Origin: Parapristionchus giblindavisi
Taxonomy: Eukaryota; Nematoda; Chromadorea; Rhabditida; Diplogasteridae
Assembly: GCA_943737045.1 (NCBI GenBank)
Contig: CALSFV010000349.1
Coordinates: 124,001-188,000, forward strand
Direction: 5' to 3'
Length of the DNA stretch: 64,000 bases
Part shown: piece after piece, positions 22,591-34,279 of the stretch
Numbering within the stretch: position 1 is the first letter of the stretch
Layout of the letters: each line of letters starts with the position of its first letter
The notes under the pieces: generated by a model
What the model saw: the letters and a program-made list of their open reading frames with translations, nothing else
What the model was told of the DNA's origin: nothing
Database searches by the model: none
Position numbers and translations under genes: made by a program

Positions 22591-23869
22591 CGTCGAGTTC
22601 TATGGACATTTACAGAAATGGATCATCTACTGAAACTATCCCTTATATATACCAAAAGTTCCCCTTGCTTGATCAGTGAATTGCATGAATAATGAACAAA
22701 CGTGCAATTGTCTATAATATGAAGAGGACACTATACACAATCGCTGAAACAGTGTTCCATTGTTTCAGTGTTTTGTGTTGCATTACACACGAACCATTCC
22801 ATCAAACACCAATCCATGAATATTCATAAAAAGATTATCTGATTTCGGTGAGAGGCATGGGCTATTTTCGCTTTTCGATGATTTCTCGAAAAAGAATTTT
22901 TCGTTAAAAAATTAGAAAAAAACGTGACATATGTCAATTAACACATGGCTCTGGCATCTGGGAAAAGTTGGGAACTTTTGCTCACTGACTTTTTTTACTT
23001 AATTGATAGAATTCTATTTAAGAGACCGGCTCGGTAAGACTCGAGCATGGTCTGGACATTCGCGAGGAATTTCGATCTGGCCCTCAATACTTTCATCATA
23101 GACACATACCTGGGGGAGACCGATGAAAGTTATAGTGAAAATGCCCTTAGGCTCAAACCCGGCTCAAATATGTCACATTAATTAAAAAATTGAAAAATTC
23201 ATATCTTTTCAATCGTGATAGCTAGGACTTTTATTTCTTTTTATTAGTGAATAACATGACCAGCACTCTTACAAACACTGCTGAACACTAATATCATATC
23301 GTTTTGAATATGTTTTTTCGGGTCTGATTTTCAGATTTTTTTCCTTCTATCCTCGTTGAAGAGATACTGCAAGAAAATTCATAGTGCATATTGTAGCCCT
23401 GACGATTATGTACATGTTGGTCACATTCCCTTGGCCAGCCAGTTTGTCATAAGCCTCGAGAATTGCAACTGAATATGAGATATGTGTAAATTGGAAAAAT
23501 CGATAATTAAATTTCTTGAAATTCGCAAGAGCAAGAGTTAGCTTTATAATGTCATTTTACTCGTAGTGATGCGCGTACATAGGAAAAATATACAAATAGA
23601 CTTGGACTATATTTTCAAAAAATTTAGAAAAAATATTTATTTTATTTTTATTTTTTCAACAGCCACATTCAGTCGACCGTCAAGGAAAGTTGATTCATAG
23701 GGCGGATGGTGGCTAATGCATGTGCCTTTGCAGAAACGACTGCCACGTGAAGCATCTTCGTTTCGCAGATCTCGAATTTATTTTTTTAAATAATTAAACT
23801 TGAATATTTATATGTTTCTTTAATATAAATCGGTTGGGAGGTAGCGCACTACATCCAACGCTGTACCAT

Positions 23870-24480
23870 TTTAATCAGTAGGAGTATACGCTATTGGACT
23901 ACCGTCAACGTCAAGAATCCCGAACTGATTTTTTTTTCAGTCGACTTTTGAACCATGACCCCGGGTTCATGGTTGAGAATGGATAAGGTCGAAAATTTCA
24001 TGATGATCCCAGACCAAATACTATTTGGCATTATATCAATAGTGGGCCAACTTTTATTTTTATGGATACCATAGCTCGAATTACCGTAATAGTAATGCAC
24101 GCACCTAAATTTTCCGAGAATCTCACCACATTATTATAGGATACGGTAGCTAGATTACGGTAATTCGAACTATGGTATCCATAAAAATAAAAGTTGGCCC
24201 ACTGTTGATATAATGCCAAATAGTATTTGATCTTGTATCATCATGAATTTTCGGCCTCAGAAATTCTCAACCATGAACCCGGGGTCATGGTTAAAAATCA
24301 TGAGTCGACTGAAAAAAATCAATTCGCGATTCTTGACGTTGACGGTAGTCCAATAGCGTATACTCCTACTGATAACACTGGTACAGCTTGGGTTGCAGTA
24401 CGCTGCCTTCCAACCGATTTATATGAAAGAAACATATACAGTACCGTGCAAAAGTCCGGCCCCAAAATTTGAATCGCAAT
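23870..24480. repeat. Secondary palindrome inside the left arm
   Basis: The block running from GGTTGG.AGGTAGCGCACT to CATGACCCCGGG (23830-24000) is repeated inverted at 24230-24430, around a MITE with ends GACCAAATACTATTTG and CAAATAGTATTTGATC. The right arm of the large palindrome has only one copy of this block (27850-28080), so this inversion/insertion happened in the left arm alone. Confidence -1.
24010..24232. mobile_element. MITE with AAATACTATTTG ends, copy 1
   Basis: Long inverted repeats (CAAATACTATTTG...GGCCAACTTTTATTTTTATGG and complement) enclose two TTACGGTAATTCGAACTATG-type stretches. A related copy lies at 47598-47790. Confidence -1.
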
Positions 24481-27400
24481 AACTTTCTTCGTACTTGACC
24501 GATCGGCCCCCGGTTTGTTTTATTAAATAGTGTAACCATTGGAGAAAATATTTATGTTATTGATTATTACCTACGATGATGAAATGATTTCATCATTCTT
24601 GAAATGCCGAGGTGCGATCGTAAAAATAGGTTTATTCTCAGGTACATTTTTTCAATTGGTCCAATTTTTTTGTGAGGAACGAACAACTATCGGTGAAAGT
24701 TTTAAGCCATTAACCACGTTGCTTGCATATCGCTCCGAGGAATTAGCTAATTTCGTCTGACCCATCAAAATTTCGTAAAAATGGCATAACTCAGTCTGTA
24801 GTTGAGCTACGGGCCTCCGATTCAACAAGTATTATCACATGGTCATAGGGCACCACCATGCCAATTTTGGAAAGATTCCTGCTCTTGAAGAGAAAATTCG
24901 AAAAAAATTAGCATAAAGTGTTTTGGGTCTTATGGTATTTCTGAGGCGGTATTTCTAAAAATCTAAAAAGTTGCTATGATGCGCCTAAACATCCACCTAA
25001 CACATCTACAAAGTTGCGAGATTACAGGAGCTCAATTACGACTTTGCCCATAAAAATACCATTAACAGTCAAAGTGGATGGAACCTAATTTCGTTCGCTA
25101 TGGAAAATTATTACGCGTCAATAACACAGTATTTCACATCCATTTCGATCGGATTTTGAACCAAGTGTTTAAGAGAGATGGCCGTTAAGACTCGACCACC
25201 CCCCGGACGCGAGCGCTAGCAATGAGAGCTGGGGGTCCATACTTGGGTGTTAGGAGTGTCATCGGCCCTTATTACACAAAACAGCAGAAATTTCCTGTTT
25301 GTGCCCTCAGGCTATTAGAAAAATTAATTTAAGTGCAAAAATGTTTAAAAATCATAATTTCTCAAATTGTTGAGATAAATTCCAAATATCATTTGCGACG
25401 CGTCTAGGGTGCACAGACCTTGCTAATTCACTATTAGCATCGTATGTGCGTTGATTCCTAAACCTCTTTTTTGACTCAAAATTTTGGTTTTTTCGGACAA
25501 ATCATCCCTTGTTGTAGTTTGCTCCAGAGTTTTTCGACCAGGTATTGTAGCCTAAGCAATTCTGCATCCATTTCACTTAAAACTGGGTTCTTCACGATAG
25601 ACCCAGTTCTCGAATTTTTCGTTCGAAGTTCCGTCATCGATGGTTTTCCCGAACAAATGCTGTATTTTCCAAACGATTGGTGCGGAATTGTGGCCTACTC
25701 AAAGTTTCGAGGTGAGACCTGTAATATGACACAAGAAGCCCATCACTTGGATCAATTTGAAAATTTCGATTTTCATGACCCCGGGGTCATGGTCTGAAAT
25801 TAACAAAATTTCTCAAGTTTGAAATGTTTTCATTTATGTGGCTTGTTATGAAGTACTAATGATGTGAATAATATTCAGCCAATGCTCATTGGCTGATCTC
25901 TCCTTTTAACCATTTTTTCGAAAATTTTCATTCTGATTGCGTGCGAAAAATCAGAATTGTGTTTGAATCGGTTTCCAACTGGCTCTCTGTAACATTCTGT
26001 CATAGTACTTTGCAATGTGCATAATCAATATGAAAATCGTTTATTTTTGAAAATTCAAAAAAATTCAATTTAAGTGCCTACTTTTTCGGAAATTTTTTGA
26101 AATATTGCAGTTTGTCGACTCGAATGCTGTGACAACGAGCAAATGACAATGATTATGTGAAGTTTCATGACGAGTAAACATAGTAGAACAGAAATCCCAG
26201 CATTCGGCTCACTTTTGAAAAATCGATTTCCATGTCATGGTAAAAAAAGATGAATTTTCGAAAATAAACGATTTCCATATTGGTTATGTACATTGTAAAG
26301 TACTATTACAGAAAGTTACAGAAAGCAAGTTGGAAACTGATTCAAACACAATTCTGATTTTTCGCACGCAATCAGAATGAAAATTTTCGAAAATTTTTTG
26401 AAAGGAGAGATCAGCCATTGAGTATTGGCTGAATATTATTCACATCATTAGTACTTCACAATATGCCGTATAAATGAAAACATTTCGTACTTGAGAAGTT
26501 TTGAAATTGTCGGACCATGACCCCGGGGTCATGAAAATCGAAATTTTCAAATTGATCCAAGTGATGGGCTTCTTGTGGCATTTTACAGGTCAAACCTCGA
26601 AACTTTGTGTAGACCACAATTCTGCACCAATCGTTTGGAAAATACGTTTGGAAAATACATTTGTTCGGGAAAACCATCGATTACGGAAATTCGAGCGAAA
26701 ATTTCGGCAAGATGGTCTAACGGGAAGAACCCGGTTTTAAGTGAAATCAATGCAGAATTGCTTAGGCTACAATACCTGGTCGAAAAACTCTGGAGCAAAC
26801 TACAACAAGGGATGATTTGTCCGAAAAAACCAAAATTTTGAGTCAAAAAAGAGGTTTAGGAATCAACGCACATACGATGCTAATAGTGAATTAGCAAGGT
26901 CTGTGCACCCTAGACGCATCGCAAATGATATTTGGAATTTATCTCAACAATTTGAGAAATTATGATTTTTAAACATTTTTGCAATTAAATTAATTTTTCT
27001 AATAGCCTGAGGGCACAAACAGGAAATTTCTGCTGTTTTGTCTAATGAGGGCCGGTGACACTCCTAACACCCAAGTATGGACCCCCAGCTCTCATTGCTA
27101 GCGCTCGCGTCCGGGGGGTGGTCAGTATGATCGAGTCTTAGGGAACAGGCCTCTTAATAAGCACATTTCCTACAAGAATCCTCAATTTAGTTCCACTATT
27201 GGACATTCCACATTTTTTATCTGTCTCTTTTCTCGCAAAATTCCGCTTTGACTGTCAATGGTATTTTTATGGGCAAAGTCGTAATTGAACTCCTGTAACC
27301 TCGACACTTTGTAGATGTGTTAGGTAGATGTTTAGGCACATCATACCAAATTTTTAGATTTTTAGAAAAACCGGCTGGGAAATACCGTATGCCCAAAATA

Positions 27401-29002
27401 TGGTATGAGATTTTTTTCGAATTTTCTCTTCAAGAGCCGGAATCTTTCCAAAATTGGCATGGTGGTGCCCTATGACCATGTGATAATACTTGTTGAATCG
27501 GAGGCCCGTAGCTCAACTACAGACTGAGTTATGACATTTTTACGATATTTTGATGGGTCAGACGAAATTAGCTAATTCCTCGGAGCGATATGCAAGCAAC
27601 GTGGTTAATGGCTTAAAACTTTCACCGATAGTTGTTCGTTCCTCACAAAAAATTGGACCAATTGAAAAAATGTACCTGAGAATAAACCTATTTTTACGAT
27701 CGCACCTCGGCATTTCAAGAATGATGAAATCATTTCATCATCGTAGGTAATAATCAATAACGTAAATATTTTCTCCAATGGTTACACTATTTAATAAAAC
27801 AAACCGGGGGCCGATCGGTCAAGTACGAAGAAAGTTATTGCGATTCAAATTTTGGGGCCGGACTTTTGCACGGTACTGTATATGTTTCTTTCATATAAAT
27901 CGGTTGGAAGGTAGCGTACTGCAACCCAAGCTGTACCAGTGTTATCAGTAGGAGTATACGCTATTGGACTACCGTCAACGTCAAGAATCGCGAACTGATT
28001 TTTTTTCAGTCGACTCATGATTTTTAACCATGACCCCGGGTTCATGGTTGAGAATTTCTGAGGCCGAAAATTCATGATGATACAAGATCAATGATACAAG
28101 ATGATTAAAGAAACATATAAATATTCAAGTTTAATTATTTAAAAAAATAAATTCGAGATCTGCGAAACGAAGATGCTTCACGTGGCATTCGTTTCTGCAA
28201 AGGCACATGCATTAGCCACCATCCGCCCTATGAATCAACTTTCCTTGACGGTCGACTGAATGTGGCTGTTGAAAAAATAAAAATAAAATAAATATTTTTT
28301 CTAAATTTTTTGAAAATATAGTCCAAGTCTATTTGTATATTTTTCCTATGTACGCGCATCACTACGAGTAAAATGACATTATAAAGCTAACTCTTGCTCT
28401 TGCGAATTTCAAGAAATTTAATTATCGATTTTTCCAATTTACACATATCTCATATTCAGTTGCAATTCTCGAGGTTTATGACAAACTGGCTGGCCAAGGG
28501 AATGTGACCAACATGTACTTAATCGTCAGGGCTACAATATGCACTATGAATTTTCTTGCAGTATCTCTTCAACGAGGATAGAAGGAAAAAAAATCTGAAA
28601 ATCAGACCCGAAAAAACATATTCAAAACGATATGATATTAGTGTTCAGCAGTGTTTGTAAGAGTGCTGGTCATGTTATTCACTAATAAAAAGAAATAAAA
28701 GTCCTAGCTATCACGATTGAAAAGATATGATTTTTTCAATTTTTTACTTAATGTGACATATTTGAGCCGGGTTTGAGCCTAAGGGCATTTTCATTATAAC
28801 TTTCATCGGTCTCCCCCCGGTATGTGTCTATGATGAAAGTATTGAGGCCCAGATCGAAAGTCCTCGCGAATGTCCTGCGGGGGGTCAAAATGCGAGTCTT
28901 ACCGAGCCGGTCTCTTAAAAGCACACCCAGGGCTGATTTGACTTTGGCGACGCTCTATCGCGAATGATTATGAAATTCGGATACAACCAGAAACCGCTAA
29001 AC

Positions 29003-29213
29003 AGCTCTGGTATTTTGAAACTTAAAGTCTACTTAAACTACGTCACAGACTTGAAGTAGACTTTAAGTCTACTTAAAGTGAAAGAACATTTGACGAAATC
29101 CATTACTGTATACCACACCACTTTAAGTAGACTCACGTTTAACTTTAAGTAGACTTACAAGTCTACTTCAAGTGAAAACTTTAAGTAGACTTTAAGTTTC
29201 GAAATTCCAGAGA
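29003..29213. mobile_element. 211-bp foldback with repeated AAGTAGACTTTAAG
   Basis: Ends CTCTGGTATTTTGAAACTT and AAGTTTCGAAATTCCAGAG are inverted copies. The interior contains at least eight occurrences of AGTAGACTT or its complement, so the element is a palindrome of palindromes. It lies just upstream of the plus-strand spinster gene. Confidence -1.
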
Positions 29214-29371
29214 GCATACTTGTTTTAGCCAATTTCACTAATGATATCATATTTGCATGCAACTAAACAGAATATTTATTTTTTTAATCAAAATGAATTC
29301 AACCCTTCATTTCATCTTTTTCTAATCTCAAGGATAGGTCAAATTGTTCTTAACAACCTCCTTTCCATTGA

Positions 29372-32300
29372 ATGTCTGTATCTGCCAGAGGTCCAGGTGA
29401 TAATCATTAATGAAATAAATATTGAATTATCTTTTGGGATATAATAGTAGAACTCCAACTATAGGGAAATACATTAATGTCTCATGAAATTCAAATTTTT
29501 TTCATATTTGATATCTATCTTGTCTTCTACCCCATTGGCTTCACAAAGAAAAAACCATATCCATACCATCATTATGACAAGAATCACTAAGATAAACATG
29601 TTCCATAGATCCGTGTTTTAAAGTTCATTTTTGAATTGTAGCTCAGGAGAGTGGGAATACTAGTGGAGACGAAGGGAATGATGATCCCAAAGAAGCAAAT
29701 GCAAAGGAAATTCAAGATATATCAATGTTTGTTAGATTCGTATAAAATGTTTCTGAATTTGAGATTTAAAAAAACTGCTTGGTCACTACGAAATATTGAT
29801 TTATATTAATATAGATTCTCAAAGGAGGTCATAGTAGCTAAGAAAACATCAGTCCGTGACTACTTCGTCTTCGTGCTTTTGGTCGTATTGAATTTGCAAA
29901 ACTACATCGACAGATACACCGTTTCCAGTAAGAAATATACTTCATTTTGACGAAATATCATAAAGCATTATATCAGGTACACTTAACTATATCGAAGGTT
30001 ACTTCATTATTGGCGATGATAAGGGAGGACTCATCCAGACGAGTCTCGTTCTTTCATTAGCCGTAGCTTCACCGCTTTACGGCGTTCTCGGAGCAAAGTA
30101 ATCTTTGATCTTTGATCTTTGGAATTATTGATCTTTGATCTTTGTCAGATGTCAGAAACGTTGGCTTATCATGGCCGGTGTTATCATCTGGACATCGTGT
30201 GTTTTCGCTTGCACTTTCATTCCTTCAAATGTAACTAAAATCTAACAAAATTCTTCACAAAATGCAATCAATAATCGAATTCTTCGACAGTTATTCTCGG
30301 TCTTCCTTCTCCTTCGTTGTTTCTTGGGTGCTGGTCAGGCTGCATTCACTGTAATCGCCCCAACACTCATTGCTGATATGTTTTCGGGACAAAAACGGTC
30401 TACATTGCTCATGATATTCTACATTGCCATACCCGTTGGAAGGTTTGAAATGACGGTTTGGCGCGAATATTTGAATTTCAATTTAGTGGAATTGGACACA
30501 TGATGGGTACAACCGTGGCCGAAAACATAGCGACGGATGATCACAATGAAAGTTGGAAATGGGGAGTGAGAATGGGAGCCTTTATTGGTTCGTTTTACTC
30601 GGAATTAAACAATTGATGATATAATTTATAAATAAATGTCGCTATCACACCAACCTAATCTGTGCCTTTAAAATAGTTTTATTTTTGGGAAAACACTTTG
30701 AATAAGTCAGTTCACGATTACAGATGTTGCCGCATTCGTAATCTTTTCCATTCTCGTTCGATCGCCTCCCAAGACGAACGGTTCCTCGGTATACTGTAGA
30801 TCGTTTATACACAATCGATAATCGATCTACATTATAGAGAAGTAGTAGCAGACGTACCAATAAGCCCACGCTCTTACGTCAGATATGCACTCTATTGAAA
30901 AAGTTGGTGATTCTAACGTTATCGATTTATTAATTTTCTTCGAGAGTAGTCTGTTGCAGTCAGAAAACGGGATAGCGAAATTATAATCAATTAATGTTGT
31001 ATCCCGATTCTTACGGAATAATTATAACCTTCTCTGACCTTCTTTGTCGGCGAAGAACGTAGCCAGAGCGGACATTCAAATGAGCTAATGTCTATCTTTA
31101 AGCCCCACCTTTGTCTGCACATCAATTGCAATCACTTGCATCTACTTTGTCGTCGGTAATAATATCTTCAAAAGTTGCGAAAGAAAAAGAAAACTCCTTG
31201 TTTTAGAGACTCTTTTCTTTTATTTTCATGACTTTTAAACATTCCATTTAAAATAGAATATTAATAGATTTATCTGTCTTTCAGGTGCAGCATCGTTTTT
31301 ACTCCCAAAGGCGATCCAACACGCATCGGCTGCAGTGGATATGGGCCATGATCATGAGCATGAAGTTACGTCAGAAGATATGCACGCAAAGGAGAAATCT
31401 GAGTAAGTTAAATATTGATTTTTACATGTGTCAATTTATTTACCAATGACATTCCCTTTTGATTTGTTATACATTAGTGACTTTAATAATAATAAAAAAC
31501 TAATACTATACTTCGAATTTAGTGTAATCGCAGTATTTGGAGGAGTTTCGATTGCAGCTGGATTGTCTGGAGTAATCTTCGGAACACTTCTATCACAGGT
31601 ATAACAAAACTTTTATTTGTATCTTCTGTCTGTTACATTTTCATATTACAACTAATGTGCATTACCACGTAAAATCCATTCAAGAAGGAAGCACGGAGTG
31701 AATTTCTTTGTGGCTAAAACATTCAACAAATCTTGATCTTGTGCAATCGGCTACACAAAGAAATTCACTTCGCTTTGACAAAAAACTTCTTAGCTATGCA
31801 TGGGATTGTAATATCATCCATGATTTTTTATCCATTTTGGATTTTAATACCAATAAATCCAGTGAACCTTCATATATGTATACATACAAAAGACTTTCCT
31901 TTCTATATCACCTTTCTTTTCACTGCGAACTTCTTTTTAGGCATTGAAAAGTGGAAAGTTCAAAGTGAAAACACCACGAGCCGATGCCGTTGTCAGTGGT
32001 ATAGGAACTATTATTGGAGGTTGGAAAATTTATATTTTAATGTAATATATTAAATCGCAAAATTGTTTTATTTCAGGGATAATGTTCGCGATTTCACTGC
32101 AGGTCTTTGAGCACAGTGCTACAAAAGGATATGTAAGTTGTTCACTGAATTTCTTTGAGATTAAGAAAGACTCTCTAACCTAAATGAGGCAATACAAGAC
32201 AAAATCAAATTAGCATGTGCAATTTAGATAGAAACATTTAAGAAAATTCCCATACCTTCAGGCCGTTTTCTTCTTCTCTATATTTGGTCTATCGTTCAAT

Positions 32301-33333
32301 TGGGCAACCACTGTCGATCTTACATTGGTTAGTCTCTCGGGATTACTATATCCACTCATATTTAATGTATTTATCAACTCAGACTTACTGTATATATCCA
32401 TTCAGGACGTCGTTCAACCAAAGCTTCACAGTACAGCAATATCGCTCCAAGTTTTTGTCAGTCACGTCTGTGGCGATGGACCCGGACCTTTTGTCACAGG
32501 ATTGGTCAGTAATATTTATAATTTTATTAATTTAAATAATTTATAATAATGCTTGCAGTTATCGGAGCAGTTCAAGAAAGGTCATCATAATGTGACTCAC
32601 GAAGTGGAATGGGAATCATCTGCTAAAGCCTTCTATATCGTCTCCAGTGCTCTCATACCTGCCATTATTCTCTTTGCTGTAGCTGCTATTCGATTCCCAA
32701 TTGATAGACAGAAAGTTTTGGATAAGAAAAGTGAGTTCAATATTATATGGCATAATCTCAAAAAGCGGTTTCTGAAATGAGTTCTTTTCAGATAAGAGAA
32801 AGGTAGATATGAGCTGTAAAGGGAATACTGCAGAGAAAGTCAAATTGATACCAAGAGAAGATGAATCAAGTAATGCACGAGATAAGAAAGTGAATGAAAG
32901 TTCAGTAAAGTCGCCGATTGTGAAGCCGATCGAACCTAAAAGTGATAATATCAGTAACAAAACTGTCGAGAAAACAGCTAGTGAAAAGGCATCGAAACGG
33001 AATCTCACAGTAGAAGTGACACAAGAAAGTTTTGATAAGGAAGGAAAAAGTGATACCAAACAGACTTTGGAAACAACTCAAGATACTACTAGAAATGAAA
33101 TGAAGACGCAAGAGGATACGAAGAAGGAAACGAAGAGGGATTCAGTAGATGATACAACTAAAAAGGATACTACTAAGAAAGATTCAGATGACACTACAAA
33201 GAAGGACAGTACGAGGAAGGACTCAGCAGATGATACCACGAAAAAGAATAACACTAAAGGGACTGGATCTACGGATAGTGAGAAGACTAAGACGGCTAAG
33301 AGGAAAGAATCAGTGAAAGAATTGAGAAAATGA
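29372..33333 (+). CDS. Spinster-like MFS transporter, copy D, 689 aa
   Basis: Eighteen exons keep frame throughout: 29372-29396, 29642-29726, 29815-29927, 29977-30097, 30149-30230, 30291-30442, 30487-30587, 30724-30788, 30838-30902, 31103-31155, 31285-31402, 31523-31598, 31941-32019, 32077-32132, 32262-32327, 32406-32504, 32559-32730, 32792-33333. The exon-intron structure is identical to copy B. Residues ~49-75 carry LNLQNYIDRYTVSSTLNYIE; ~143-193 GAGQAAFTVIAPTLIADMF, the family's conserved acidic/Pro motif; ~420-452 HVCGDGPGPFVTGL. Residues 510-689 are a hydrophilic tail of DDTTKKDS-like repeats. Compared with copy B, the loop in exon 11 has drifted to a His-rich GHDHEHE. Expected location is a lysosomal/endosomal or plasma membrane. 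One GTTTGT donor (exon 2) is atypical but is shared with copy B. Confidence -1.
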
Positions 33334-34279
33334 TTGGATATTGGTTTAGATCCCAAATAATACTGATAAACGTCGTTCTGAATGAATGCTCAATCACACA
33401 AAAGTCATGAATAGAAAAAAACAGCGAGAGAGGTTGCAAAAGTTTTAACTCCTTTTATGTGTGTTACTGGATCAAATCGATATCAATCGATAATTGTATT
33501 TGTATATTGCATAATCAGTGAAATCTTAAATTCAGAATGTAGTCCCAAAAAAGTCAAAATCGTGAGTTGTGAACTTTTCCCGGTCTATATCTTCAATCTT
33601 TGTACTTTTTTCTCTCTTGTCCGACCTGCATGCGAGTAGTTCACAATTTCCATTTGTTCATTTATCCTTTCGGATAGGTTCCACCATCACCCCATTGCGT
33701 TGTCGTCGATGTCTCTCATAGTTAATTTTGTTTCCTGGCCTCTCTATGACATATATTTATTTCAATCAGTCAACTGACCGATCAATCAATCAATAAATCA
33801 ATCAATCTCAAACTGTGTTATGAGTTTAAATATTATTCTAGATGTATCTTTTCTCATTTTGGCTCTACACATCTTCGCCTAATATATGACTGTGTCTCCT
33901 ATATCATCTCATATTACCCAATTAGTATGGATCGAAGGCGAGAAGTCAAAGCAAGTAGTCATCATTACCATATATCCATCCAGATTCAAATCCTTCCTTT
34001 GCCTTCATATTCGTCGTTCTTATATCTAGTAAAATTCAATCTATTTTCTTAATGCATTTCACACTCGCCACCGCATATTCGCCTCAGCAGGTATTTTATA
34101 ATATTCCAAATTCCTATTTTAATTTATTAAGATTTTATCATAAATTTGGTCTTTTCAGCTTATTTTATACAAATCATAGCTCTAAATATAAATATAGAAT
34201 AAATAATAAATAAATTTAGTGTTAGCATGGAAAATACAGTATATCTATAAATAGTAACTATGGGAAAGAAAAAAGTGAA
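33334..34279. other. 3' spacer of spinster copy D, no gene
   Basis: The first ~170 bp (CCCAAATAATACTGATAAACG..., ATATCAATCGATAATTG) match the region downstream of UNC-93-like copy C (19170-19260) and the A/B spacer (about 13080-13150, inverted). The rest is AT-rich and shows no exon. Confidence -1.

Larger units (their letters stand above)
23018..28919. repeat. 5.9-kb palindrome between the two divergent transporters
   Basis: The outer ends are TTAAGAGACCGGCTCGGTAA and its complement, sitting on TTAA at both edges. Left arm 23018-26048 and right arm 26253-28919 are inverted copies with a spacer of about 200 bp. Shared landmarks include GGCGGATGGTGGCTAATGC (23700/28230), the CCCCCCGGACGCGAGCG block (25200/27110) and the perfect 18-bp palindrome CATGACCCCGGGGTCATG (about 25776 and 26516). 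Short frames such as NAELLRLQYLVEKLWSKL (26740-26840) appear in both arms, but none is long enough to call a protein. A second TIR-like GGCCTCTTAA edge near 27150 suggests composite origin. Confidence -1.

Noticed and set aside
25471..26846. Mirror-image open frames of about 80-108 codons in the large palindrome
   Set aside because: They are the same sequence seen on opposite strands, have no splice structure, and match no family.
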